A program made the position numbers and the translations under genes. Shown piece by piece: positions 7,965 to 15,974 of a DNA stretch of 64,000 bases. This DNA is from Clostridiales bacterium (GTDB taxonomy: Bacteria > Bacillota > Clostridia > Lachnospirales > Cellulosilyticaceae). A model generated the notes under the pieces. That model worked only from the letters and a program-made list of their open reading frames with translations, did no database searches and was not told the origin of the DNA. The stretch's first letter is position 1, and the number at the start of each line of letters is the position of its first letter. The stretch is taken from the NCBI GenBank assembly GCA_019418225.1, contig DYCF01000021.1:1-64000 (forward strand), written 5' to 3'.

Positions 7965-9581
7965 TTACCCTTGAACTTCGATATTAAAATTAATTTTTGA
8001 CTCAATATTTTTTAAAACTTGCGAAATACTCTTAACTTCTGTCGTTGGACTTGGGCTTGAACCATACGTTTCTATACATTTATTGGCATATTCCTCTGCT
8101 GGCATAAGACGTACTTTAACTTCTTTTCCTGCAAAATCACAAATTGCCTTTTCCATTTTTTCAAAGCTTTTCTTAACACCAAACTCCATACTATGTTTAT
8201 AGACAATATACAAAATATCATCTTCAATATAGCCCGCTTCTGTCGTAGCATAAACCGTCTTAAGCGTAGTTTGATTATCTAATGAATTAAGTACCTCTGG
8301 CCATCTTGCCACAAGCTCCTTGATATCCTCCGGAACTGCCTTAGGAAGTCTCGTAGGTACAACTTCTTTTTGTGGTACTTGTTGAATCACCTGTTGTGGC
8401 GCCGCAGCTGGAATACCTTGTGACATAAGTTTTTCAAGTTTCTGCTCTAGCATCTGCATTTTTGTCATCATGCTCTCTGGAGAATCATCCATTTGCACTT
8501 CACATAGCTTGAGCACTGCTACTTCTAGTAAAACTCTAGGTGAAATAGCCGTTCTAAGTTCATACTCCAATGTACCAAACTGCTTGATATATCGCATAAT
8601 CTCATTTGTATTAATTTTCTCTGCTTGTTGCTTTAAAGCTGTTATATATTCATTACTATAATCCAGTACCTCTTCAGAATTATTAGTTGTCTTTGCAACT
8701 AAAAGGTTTCGACTATGTTCTAGTAAATCACTTGCAAACTGCCTAATGCTACGCCCTTGCCTATTTACCTCACCACAAAGCGCCAATACCTTGGCTGCAT
8801 CTTGCTCACCAATGGCATTAATCATATTAAATAGTATGCTACTATCTACTGCACCTACAAGATATAACACCTTCTCCATAGTAATCGTTTCACCAAAATA
8901 AAACGAAATACTTTGTTCGAGTATACTCAGCGCATCACGCATCCCGCCATCTGCAATTCTAGCAATATAAGCAAGTGCCTTTTCTTCAATATCAATATTC
9001 TCTTTTTCCATGTAACTTCTTAAACAAGTTTCTATCTCTTTAGCAGAAATACGTTTAAAGTCAAAACGCTGACAACGTGAGAGAATAGTTACGGGTATCT
9101 TTTGCGGATCTGTCGTTGCTAATATAAAAATAACATGAGCTGGTGGTTCTTCTAATGTTTTTAAAAGTGCATTAAAAGCACCAATAGAAAGCATATGCAC
9201 CTCATCAATGATATACACCTTATACTTTCCTACTGCTGGTGTATACTTCACCTCTTCATTTATTTCACGAATATTATCTACACCGTTATGTGATGCAGCA
9301 TCCATTTCTATAATATTAATCCCTGTACCATCTTGTACCCTTTTGCAGGTCTCACACTGGCCACAAGCTGAACCATTAACAGGCGACTCACAGTTAACAG
9401 CTCTTGCAAATATTTTTGCAATAGAAGTTTTACCTGTTCCTCTGCTTCCTGTAAATAAGTAGGCATGAGCCACACGATGCGAATTTATTTGATTTTTTAA
9501 CGTTCTTACAATATGTTCTTGTCCCACAACATCATCAAAAGTCTGTGGTCTATACTTTCTATATAATGCTAAGTAACTCAT
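7965..9581 (-). CDS. dnaX: DNA polymerase III subunit gamma/tau
   Basis: DnaX is the ATPase core of the clamp loader and couples the helicase to the replicative polymerase. The 538-aa protein has the Walker A motif GSRGTGKT (~45-52), four zinc-binding cysteines (C64, C73, C76, C79), Walker B IIDEVH (~124-129) and the LSRCQRF sensor/SRC motif (~166-172). AAA+ domains II-III and a ~180-residue tau-like C terminus with a Gln/Pro-rich linker (~390-410) follow. Length is normal for Firmicutes. AAGGGG precedes the ATG. It is the first gene of dnaX-ybaB-recR. In B. subtilis it directly follows the SRP RNA gene, but here a 4.7-kb plus-strand block intervenes. Confidence 0.97.
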   Translation of the reverse strand: MSYLALYRKYRPQTFDDVVGQEHIVRTLKNQINSHRVAHAYLFTGSRGTGKTSIAKIFARAVNCESPVNGSACGQCETCKRVQDGTGINIIEMDAASHNGVDNIREINEEVKYTPAVGKYKVYIIDEVHMLSIGAFNALLKTLEEPPAHVIFILATTDPQKIPVTILSRCQRFDFKRISAKEIETCLRSYMEKENIDIEEKALAYIARIADGGMRDALSILEQSISFYFGETITMEKVLYLVGAVDSSILFNMINAIGEQDAAKVLALCGEVNRQGRSIRQFASDLLEHSRNLLVAKTTNNSEEVLDYSNEYITALKQQAEKINTNEIMRYIKQFGTLEYELRTAISPRVLLEVAVLKLCEVQMDDSPESMMTKMQMLEQKLEKLMSQGIPAAAPQQVIQQVPQKEVVPTRLPKAVPEDIKELVARWPEVLNSLDNQTTLKTVYATTEAGYIEDDILYIVYKHSMEFGVKKSFEKMEKAICDFAGKEVKVRLMPAEEYANKCIETYGSSPSPTTEVKSISQVLKNIESKINFNIEVQG

Positions 9582-9638
9582 GTTTTCCCCTTTCTAGAAA
9601 GCATTCTTGCCTTCTTTAATAAATAATCACTATCTTTT

Positions 9639-9644
9639 ATTATA
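9639..9644 (-). promoter_or_regulatory. Putative -10 box of the dnaX promoter
   Basis: On the minus strand this reads TATAAT preceded by TGG (an extended -10), about 58 bp upstream of the dnaX ATG. No good -35 hexamer is seen at 17 bp. Confidence 0.4.
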
Positions 9645-9785
9645 CCACATTTTTATTATTTCTAACACTTTGCATTTCTGTATTTCCAATTCATAACTTC
9701 TATGTACTATATATCACGTGTCACACTTTAATATAAAATCCATTAATATTTTTTTGTAAAATCCCTACTTGTTTTGTAATAATTT

Positions 9786-9793
9786 GCCGATAA
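9786..9793 (+). promoter_or_regulatory. Putative sigma-D type -10 element upstream of the chemoreceptor
   Basis: GCCGATAA exactly matches the flagellar sigma factor (sigma-28/sigma-D) -10 consensus and lies 37 bp before the start codon of a chemoreceptor gene, a classical target. The matching -35 (TAAA 14-16 bp upstream) is poor: TACT sits there, while a TAAA lies 25 bp upstream at 9757-9760. It is therefore a candidate only. Confidence 0.4.
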
Positions 9794-9830
9794 TGTAAAA
9801 GGAGATATTATCATCTATATAGGGGGAATT

Positions 9831-11351
9831 ATGTCAGTAAATTCAATTATTACTCGTAGTACAAAAGAATCAGATAATTTAGTCCTTAATGCATTTAAGT
9901 TAGGTACTATTTTACTTCTGGTCAACATTATTTATCTATTTATTCATCGTGGTGGATTTCACTTTAAACCAAAAGATTATCTTATTTTTGCATCGCTAAT
10001 CTTTTGTTTTATCCCTAAAATCTACTATTCAAGAACTAAAAACACTGCCCATTTTCCTATAGTAGCCATTACATGTGTAGAACTTCTTACAGCTTGTATT
10101 TACATGAGTTCATGGGTGTATGCTTCTATTTTATGGGTATTATCTTTAGGGATTGCTTCTTTGTATTTAGATACTGCATTAGTAAAACGCGTCATGTTTA
10201 TTAAAATACCAGTACTTATAGCTACAACTATTCTGCCAGTATTTTTTAACACCGAGTTTGTTATTATTTATAATACGCAAACAATGATTTCTACTATTAT
10301 ATTTTACTCTCTTGAAATCTTATCAATGGGCGCTTTATTCGTAGCATTTTCATCTAAAGCTAATAAGATTTTTACGAGTTCTGTAGCTCAAACAGAACAA
10401 ATACAAAACATATTCGAGCATACTTTAGAAAATGCCTCAAAAACTAATGAGACTGTTGAACAACTATACGAAAATATTACACAAAGCACTTGTGCTGTTG
10501 AAGAAATCAGCCAGTCAAGTTCTGATATTGCACTCCGAGCTGAACGTATGACTCAAACAGCCTTAAACAGTTCTACTGCGGCTTCTTCAATTCTTAAAAA
10601 CATTGAAGAAACATCTAAAAAATCTTCGGAAATAGGTAATCTTACAAAGCAGTTAAGTACAATCACTTCAGTTAATAAAGATAATATTGTTAGCTTAGTA
10701 CATAATATTAATGAGATTAATGAAGCAAGTAAAAATTCTAAAGCACACTTTAGTTCTTTATCTGCAAGTACTACTGAAATCTCAAATGCATTAAAGATTA
10801 TTAATGATGTTTCAGAACAAACAAATCTTCTTTCTCTTAATGCTTCTATCGAAGCTGCCAAAGCTGGAGAAGCTGGTAAAGGATTCGTTGTTGTTGCTTC
10901 TGAGATTAAAAAATTAGCAGAGCAGTCTAATAAGTCTGCCGACTACATCAATAACATTGTTAACAAGGTAAATCTTAATACAAATGATTCATTAGCTTCG
11001 ATTACTGATATTGAAAATATTGTTTCTCAAAATCTTAGCATGTTGGGGGCGACTAAAGATGACTTTGACAAAATGGTTTCTATCCAAAATTTAGTAGTTG
11101 ATAAAATTTTTGAATCACAAACACTTATTGCAAATTTAGCAAAAGAAATGCAAACAGTACAAACAGCTATTGCACAAACACTTTCTGAAAGTACTGAAAC
11201 AGCTGATAGTATTGTAAACATTACTTCTGTCATTGAACAACTTAATGTTTCATTCCAAGAGATTTCATCCTATGCTCAATTTGTAAAAGAAAATTCGAAT
11301 GAACTTATTCATTCTCAAGATTCATTTACAGAAAGGAATACAAATGAATAA
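9831..11351 (+). CDS. Methyl-accepting chemotaxis protein
   Basis: This 506-aa membrane chemoreceptor signals to CheA/CheW. The first ~190 residues form about six hydrophobic helices with very short loops and no large periplasmic sensor domain, so sensing is probably within the membrane. No HAMP domain is obvious. Residues ~195-500 are a long coiled coil with the conserved signalling hairpin tip around residues 325-370 (DVSEQTNLLSLNASIEAAKA, then GFVVVASEIKKLAEQS). The ribosome-binding site is AGGGGG. A sigma-D-like -10 lies upstream. The stop overlaps the start of the secreted hydrolase gene by 8 nt, so the two are probably co-translated. Confidence 0.93.
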   Translation: MSVNSIITRSTKESDNLVLNAFKLGTILLLVNIIYLFIHRGGFHFKPKDYLIFASLIFCFIPKIYYSRTKNTAHFPIVAITCVELLTACIYMSSWVYASILWVLSLGIASLYLDTALVKRVMFIKIPVLIATTILPVFFNTEFVIIYNTQTMISTIIFYSLEILSMGALFVAFSSKANKIFTSSVAQTEQIQNIFEHTLENASKTNETVEQLYENITQSTCAVEEISQSSSDIALRAERMTQTALNSSTAASSILKNIEETSKKSSEIGNLTKQLSTITSVNKDNIVSLVHNINEINEASKNSKAHFSSLSASTTEISNALKIINDVSEQTNLLSLNASIEAAKAGEAGKGFVVVASEIKKLAEQSNKSADYINNIVNKVNLNTNDSLASITDIENIVSQNLSMLGATKDDFDKMVSIQNLVVDKIFESQTLIANLAKEMQTVQTAIAQTLSESTETADSIVNITSVIEQLNVSFQEISSYAQFVKENSNELIHSQDSFTERNTNE

Positions 11352-12447
11352 AAAATACTTAAAACCCTTAAGTGGGGTTGCCATTATTGCACTTCTTGCA
11401 ATAATTAGTTTATTTGCTTTTAACACAAATGCCACAACGGCAGAAATGACAACTTTAGATTTATCTTTAACCGAAAACAACTATGTTTTATCAGAAGATA
11501 ATTTTGAAGAACAAATGCTTCAAGTTGTAGAGCCTTTTGTAGCCTCTGTTTCTACCTCTGGTTACTTCACATCTTCTGATGATACAGATATTTATTATGA
11601 ATACTATAGTGCACCTTCACCAAAGGGTAACATAGTTATTTCTCATGGTTTTACTGAATCATTAGAGAAGTATACTGAGATGGCTTATTACTTCCTTCAA
11701 GAAGGATATAACGTATTTACTATCGATCATCGTGGTCATGGTTTATCAGAACGCACTACATCAGATTTCTCTTTAGTAGATGTAAAAGATTTCAATAGCT
11801 ATGTTAATGATTTATATACTTTTACTACAGAAATCGTATTACCTCAAACAGGTGATTTACCACTCTTCCTCTACGCGCACTCTATGGGCGGTGGTATTAG
11901 CGCCTTACTTCTAGAACAATATCCAGACTTATTTGATGCAGCTGTTCTTTCTTCTCCAATGATGGGCGTTAACCTTGGTTCTATTCCAAGATTCGCAGCT
12001 AACTTGCTTGCTAACTCTGCAACACTTATTGGACAAGGTGCAAAATATGTTATTTCACATGGACCATTTGATGGCATTGCAAATCTTGAAGAAAGCTCAT
12101 CAAGTTCACTTGCTCGTTTTAACTATTACTTCAATAAAAAATTAGCAAATGAATACTTACAAACAAATGGTGCATCTTACTCGTGGATTAAAGAAGCACT
12201 CGCTGCTACTAAAGAAATGGTTAAACCAGAAAATGCAGCACGCGCTACAACACCTATCTTACTTTTCCAATCTGAAAACGATAGTCTAGTGCTTCCACAA
12301 CCTCAACATCAATTTGTAAACAATGCACCTAACACACAAATGATTTTCGTACCAGAAGCTAAACATGAACTATTTAGCACAGGTAATGATGTTCTCATTC
12401 CTTACTTAAATACAATATTTGCTTTTTATGAAGATTACTTAAACTAA
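11344..12447 (+). CDS. Secreted alpha/beta hydrolase (lysophospholipase/monoacylglycerol-lipase type)
   Basis: The 367-aa serine hydrolase belongs to the Hydrolase_4/serine-aminopeptidase-like group that includes PldB. A signal peptide or N-terminal anchor (residues ~5-30) is followed by the fold: HGF oxyanion motif (~101-103), DHRGHGLS (~129-135), nucleophile S180 in HSMGGG, with D313 and H341 as likely acid and base. It thus acts outside the membrane, probably on lipid esters; the substrate is unknown. The ATG at 11344 is chosen because it has AAAGG upstream and begins the signal peptide. A longer in-frame start at 11299 would put unrelated residues in front. It overlaps the chemoreceptor gene by 8 nt and ends at a terminator. 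Confidence 0.85.
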   Translation: MNKKYLKPLSGVAIIALLAIISLFAFNTNATTAEMTTLDLSLTENNYVLSEDNFEEQMLQVVEPFVASVSTSGYFTSSDDTDIYYEYYSAPSPKGNIVISHGFTESLEKYTEMAYYFLQEGYNVFTIDHRGHGLSERTTSDFSLVDVKDFNSYVNDLYTFTTEIVLPQTGDLPLFLYAHSMGGGISALLLEQYPDLFDAAVLSSPMMGVNLGSIPRFAANLLANSATLIGQGAKYVISHGPFDGIANLEESSSSSLARFNYYFNKKLANEYLQTNGASYSWIKEALAATKEMVKPENAARATTPILLFQSENDSLVLPQPQHQFVNNAPNTQMIFVPEAKHELFSTGNDVLIPYLNTIFAFYEDYLN

Positions 12448-12451
12448 ATAT

Positions 12452-12490
12452 AAAAAAGCCGTTAGCTGATTAAATGCTACGGCTTTTTTT
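12452..12490 (+). terminator. Rho-independent terminator after the hydrolase gene
   Basis: The hairpin (GCCGTTAGC pairing with GCTACGGC, one bulge) is flanked by six A on the left and seven T on the right. It works rightward and possibly in both directions. Confidence 0.9.
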
Positions 12491-12588
12491 AATTTAAACC
12501 TTTTTAATACAAAAAATAAGGGGGCAAGCTACATTTCAACATAATTTCCATAATATATATACTAGAATACTACGCTGAGGTTTATATC

Positions 12589-13212
12589 ATGTTAGAGTCC
12601 ATTTTACTAGTTCTTTCTTTATGTATTGATGCTATTGCCGCCAGCTTTGCTTATGGTACCAATAAAATCAAAATTCCCTTTATATCCGGAGCAATTATGT
12701 CCATTATTTCTACTGTATTCCTAGTTATCTCTATAGGACTTGGTTCCTGGATTAAAACATTTTTACCCATTGGTTTAACGACCTTTATTTCATTTAGTAT
12801 TTTGCTTATTTTAGGTATAAGTAGACTTTTTGAAGGGTTACTTAAAAACTTTTTAAATAAAAAAGCGGAAGATCCTAGCCATATTGAATTCAAAATCTTT
12901 GATTTCAAACTTATCCTTAATGTATATGCTGATGCCACTAAAGCTGACCTAGACCATTCTAAAAGCTTAAGTATCAGAGAAGCCCTTTATCTAGGCATTG
13001 CCCTCTCATTAGACAGTCTTGTAGTCGGTTTAGGATTCGGTTTAACTACCGTTAACCTATTACAAATCATCCCTCTTTCTCTCATTTTAAATGGTCTTGC
13101 CATATTCTCCGGGGCTTTGCTAGGCAAAAAGTGTGCTGAAGCATTAGATATAGATATCTCCTGGCTTAGTGGTTTCATACTCATTGTACTTGCAATTATT
13201 AATCTTCTTTAA
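12589..13212 (+). CDS. ytaF: Sporulation membrane protein YtaF (MntP-related)
   Basis: The 207-aa polytopic protein has six predicted transmembrane helices in two related halves, each opening with a conserved Asp motif: CIDAIAASFAYG (~12-23) and SLDSLVVGLGFG (~139-150). This duplicated pattern is shared by the MntP manganese exporter family. The residues between the halves (~82-125, polar, containing DPSHIEF) and the length fit YtaF, the sporulation-associated branch, better than the ~185-aa MntP. Transport substrate is not established; a metal cation is a family-based inference. The start has GAGG upstream. It is followed by the first copy of the 114-bp repeat and a terminator. Confidence 0.82.
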   Translation: MLESILLVLSLCIDAIAASFAYGTNKIKIPFISGAIMSIISTVFLVISIGLGSWIKTFLPIGLTTFISFSILLILGISRLFEGLLKNFLNKKAEDPSHIEFKIFDFKLILNVYADATKADLDHSKSLSIREALYLGIALSLDSLVVGLGFGLTTVNLLQIIPLSLILNGLAIFSGALLGKKCAEALDIDISWLSGFILIVLAIINLL

Positions 13213-13220
13213 AACACACG

Positions 13221-13338
13221 CTACAGAGAAACCAACTAAAACCTTGAAATATACATGTAGGTAAATAGGTTTCTCTTAATGATTTCACATGGTAAAAATA
13301 TAAAGAATAGTTAAAATTTACACATATGAAATATATAT
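13221..13338 (+). repeat. RNA-like repeat, copy 1
   Basis: This is a diverged copy of the tandem element at 19452-19681. GAGAAACC (from 13226) pairs with GGTTTCTC (13268-13275). The enclosed segment ATACATGTAGGTAAAT is identical in all three copies. The second half (TTTCACAT with ATATGAAA) is a weaker version of the outer stem seen in the other copies. It follows ytaF and is itself followed 12 bp later by an intrinsic terminator (13351-13383) and then the AraC-type gene. The rest of the 311-bp gap before that gene is AT-rich with nothing else recognisable. Confidence 0.7.
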
Positions 13339-13350
13339 ACGGCATAATTC

Positions 13351-13383
13351 ATAAAAGAGAGAGGATAAATTCTCTCTTTTATC
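13351..13383 (+). terminator. Rho-independent terminator after ytaF and repeat copy 1
   Basis: Perfect 12-bp arms (13351-13362 and 13371-13382) form a stem that ends in a T-rich tract. It could simply terminate ytaF, or act as the expression platform of the upstream repeat if that is a leader RNA. Confidence 0.8.
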
Positions 13384-13523
13384 ATATTCATCAATATTTC
13401 ATCTTATTTTTTTATACTATAATATTCATAAACTAAGTTGCGATTTACTGTAAAATATGCTATATTTTTTATAATGATTAGTAAATATCTGTATTTCCAA
13501 TTTTTTATAAAAGAGGTGCTTAT

Positions 13524-14420
13524 ATGGATTTCGTAAGTAGGTTTGCTCCTAGTAATGTACCATTTAAATATTCTTTGGAAGTCATTGAAGGCAATCGATT
13601 CCCTTATCATATTAAATATACGGATCGATTTAGTATTGTCATTATAGAAAAAGGTCATGGTAAATGTACTATCAATGATTCCCATTTAACACTTATCTCA
13701 CCAATGGTACTATGTATTAACGAGACAGAAAATCTTTGTATTACAAGTGGCAAAGATTTTCGCGGAAAGGTTCTTTCTTTCCACCCAAGCATTTTAAATG
13801 CTTCTTTTAACTTTGAAACCGTTCGATATTTTGATCATAATTTTTCTGCTGATGATATTGAAACAGCACTTAAACTCTCTGTTTTCTTTACACGAACAGA
13901 CAATTACATTGGACAAGTTAAATCTTCTGAACCTGCTCTTTTGCAGCTTCAAAAGTATCTAACACTTTTAGAAAAGAATAATGCAACAAATTATGGTGTT
14001 AATACACCTATTTATAGCATTATCACTTACATCGGTCATCTCGTAAAAATAAATGAGTTGCTGTCCAAATCTATCATTTCTACTGCCTCTTTAGAAATGC
14101 ATGATGTATTATTATACTTACATAATAATTATAAAGAGAAAATTACAATTCCTCAGCTCAGTAAAAAATTTCATGTTAATCGCACTACCTTAAGTGATCG
14201 CTTCTATGAAGCAACAGGGGAAACTATTATCACTTATCTTAATAAACAACGCATTAACATGGCTACTATTATGCTGAGAGATACAACCCTTTCTATCTCA
14301 GATATCGCTTCTGATGTTGGCTTTAATGATACAGCATACTTTGCTAAGCTATTTAAAAAGTATATTCATCATACACCTTCTGAGTATAGACAGCGTTACC
14401 AGTCTTTAAATCATAATTAA
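13524..14420 (+). CDS. AraC-family transcriptional regulator
   Basis: This 298-aa regulator has an N-terminal cupin-like sensor domain (residues ~20-130) and a C-terminal double helix-turn-helix (~195-295). The first HTH falls around ITIPQLSKKFHVNRTTLSDR. The second carries the AraC signature around LSISDIASDVGFNDTAYFAKLFKK and ends PSEYRQRY. GAGGTG lies just before the ATG. No target operon is adjacent: ytaF is upstream on the same strand and the SRP RNA is convergent. The ligand is unknown. It ends at a very long hairpin. Confidence 0.92.
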   Translation: MDFVSRFAPSNVPFKYSLEVIEGNRFPYHIKYTDRFSIVIIEKGHGKCTINDSHLTLISPMVLCINETENLCITSGKDFRGKVLSFHPSILNASFNFETVRYFDHNFSADDIETALKLSVFFTRTDNYIGQVKSSEPALLQLQKYLTLLEKNNATNYGVNTPIYSIITYIGHLVKINELLSKSIISTASLEMHDVLLYLHNNYKEKITIPQLSKKFHVNRTTLSDRFYEATGETIITYLNKQRINMATIMLRDTTLSISDIASDVGFNDTAYFAKLFKKYIHHTPSEYRQRYQSLNHN

Positions 14421-14486
14421 ATTATTCTGCATATAAAATAAGGGACTGTTGTGAGATACAGTCCCTTATTTTATATGCAGAATAAT
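14421..14486. terminator. 28-bp perfect inverted repeat, probable bidirectional terminator
   Basis: Arms 14421-14448 and 14459-14486 are perfectly complementary over 28 bp with a 10-nt loop. The sequence begins at the base after the AraC-gene stop. Each arm has a TTTATTTTAT-type AT tract next to AAGGGACTG, so the stem can terminate from either side, separating the regulator gene from the convergent SRP RNA gene. Confidence 0.75.
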
Positions 14487-14524
14487 CATTGTCTTTATTG
14501 ATTGCAAATTATATATATGCGCAC

Positions 14525-14546
14525 AAAAAAACGAGCTTTCGCTCGT
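14525..14546 (-). terminator. Rho-independent terminator of the SRP RNA gene
   Basis: The hairpin ACGAGC-GAAA-GCTCGT (14531-14546), with a stable GNRA-type loop, is followed on the minus strand by six or more T (14525-14530). It lies ~20 nt past the 3' end of the RNA. Confidence 0.93.
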
Positions 14547-14564
14547 TACTTGTCTCTTATTAAT

Positions 14565-14832
14565 AATCCGTGCACTTCGCTTCGACAGTAAGCCATACGC
14601 GTTACTCTAGCAGTTAACTCAAACTAGGCACCCTCACGGCACATAGACTACCTTGCTTAGTGCTGCTTCCTTCCGGACCTGACACGGTTCACAAGTGCCT
14701 ATTGCGTAAGACCCAATTCTCATCGCCACTTACTAAAGGCAGACCATACAACTTAATGCCTCAGACGAAGCATCACCCTTGCTATAGCGGATTGCAAGTG
14801 CAGGGCACCGCTACCTCCCCGGCTAGCACGGA
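14565..14832 (-). ncRNA. scr: Signal recognition particle RNA (large bacterial type)
   Basis: The minus strand contains the invariant SRP domain IV hairpin (GTCAGGTCCGGAAGGAAGCA, around 14669-14688), which binds Ffh. Upstream of it lies an Alu-like domain with the segment GCAATCCGCTATAGCA, close to the B. subtilis scRNA sequence. The RNA is ~268 nt, matching the large Firmicutes form rather than the 4.5S form. The 5' end is estimated (near GTGCTAGCCGGGG); the 3' end is just before the terminator. It targets membrane proteins co-translationally. It lies downstream of tadA and the YbjN-like gene, as expected for the tadA-scr-dnaX order. Confidence 0.95.
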
Positions 14833-14901
14833 AATGGTTTGACTTATTTATGTCACGAACATATTCTAGCACCTTTCATGCTATATGTCAATTACTGTTT
14901 T

Positions 14902-15336
14902 TTACAAAAGTGCTGCTTTAAGTGTTTCATATTGTTTATCAGATATAACTCTCATAATTTCAACAGTTGTTCTTACAATACGTTCCGCATCAAAGTGCTC
15001 TTCATCTGCTGGGAAGAACATAGAAGCTACAATACCGTCATCTGCTGTTAATACATATTTTACAGTAGGTAATTCTAAATTGAATTTATTGATAAGCTCT
15101 AATACATCTGCTCTTTTCTCAGCTGGTACTTCTGCAGCAACTAAAATTTGTGTCCCTACATAAGGTGTATCATCTACGTTAATTACAACTGGTTTATTAT
15201 CACCTTTCATAGGATATACAGTTCTAAATAAAATTACTTTTTCTTGTTCTTCTTCTTTGAACATTTTGATTACATCTTTTTCAATCATGTAATCCCTAAT
15301 CATTCTTGCTTTTTTGTGTCTTGGGTAAGTTGCCAT
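14902..15336 (-). CDS. YbjN-domain-like protein
   Basis: This 144-aa cytoplasmic protein has an alpha/beta pattern similar to the YbjN/type III chaperone-like fold: strands around EKVILFRTVYPM and PVVINVDDTP, a helix, and a C-terminal FDAERIVRTTVEIMRVI helix typical of YbjN proteins. The family's role is unclear (regulatory or chaperone-like). The ATG at 15336 is preferred over an in-frame TTG at 15348, because GGAGG lies 6 nt before the ATG and inside the longer version. It lies 14 bp after tadA and before the SRP RNA gene, so it is an extra gene in this conserved cluster. Confidence 0.65.
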   Translation of the reverse strand: MATYPRHKKARMIRDYMIEKDVIKMFKEEEQEKVILFRTVYPMKGDNKPVVINVDDTPYVGTQILVAAEVPAEKRADVLELINKFNLELPTVKYVLTADDGIVASMFFPADEEHFDAERIVRTTVEIMRVISDKQYETLKAALL

Positions 15337-15350
15337 AATTGCCTCCAATA

Positions 15351-15818
15351 TTATTCTTTAGATTTTTTATTTCTCATGTTTTTAAAGTAAAGTTTTAATA
15401 AATCGCTTGCCTCTTCTTGCCCTATTCCCTGGATGACTTCACATCTATGGTTCAAGGCTTCCATTTGTAGCACATTTATTACGGAACCACCGAAGCCTGC
15501 CTTTGGACTTGTTGCACCAAATACAACTCTAGGTACCCTAGCTTGTACTATTGCCCCTGCACACATAGGACATGGCTCTAGCGTCACATACATTGTACAT
15601 TCTTCTAAACGCCAATCCCCTATACTCTTACAAGCCTCATTAATAGCAATTATTTCAGCATGAGCTAAGGAATTCTTATCTGTATTTCGTCTATTACAAC
15701 CTCTTCCTATTATCTGGCCGTTATGAACGATTACAGCTCCTATTGGTGTCTCATCTAACTCATATGCTTTCCTAGCTTCTATGAGTGCCTCATTCATAAA
15801 TAGAATATCCTCTTCCAT
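15351..15818 (-). CDS. tadA: tRNA-specific adenosine deaminase
   Basis: TadA deaminates A34 to inosine in tRNA-Arg(ACG), an essential wobble modification. The 155-aa protein has the zinc deaminase motifs HAEI (H53, proton shuttle E55) and PCPMCAGA (C83, C86), and the normal family length. The start follows AAAGGAG. Its neighbour on the minus strand is the YbjN-like gene and then the SRP RNA, matching the conserved tadA-scr-dnaX arrangement. The divergent gene on its right is a germination protein. Confidence 0.96.
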   Translation of the reverse strand: MEEDILFMNEALIEARKAYELDETPIGAVIVHNGQIIGRGCNRRNTDKNSLAHAEIIAINEACKSIGDWRLEECTMYVTLEPCPMCAGAIVQARVPRVVFGATSPKAGFGGSVINVLQMEALNHRCEVIQGIGQEEASDLLKLYFKNMRNKKSKE

Positions 15819-15974
15819 GATGTCTCCTTTAATTAGTCTTCAGTAATAGTCTTGGTGTGTTTCATATTTAAATTATATATTTTATTTCGTCATCTTTCCA
15901 TAGTAAATGTGCAAGAAGTATATTTTTTTGTATTGTGCATATCCTATCTTTATTCTGTGAATGGTGGTGATTTT

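Noticed and set aside
14660..15163. Plus-strand reading frames over the SRP RNA and YbjN-like gene
   Set aside because: They are antisense to an unmistakable SRP RNA and to a better-supported minus-strand gene.
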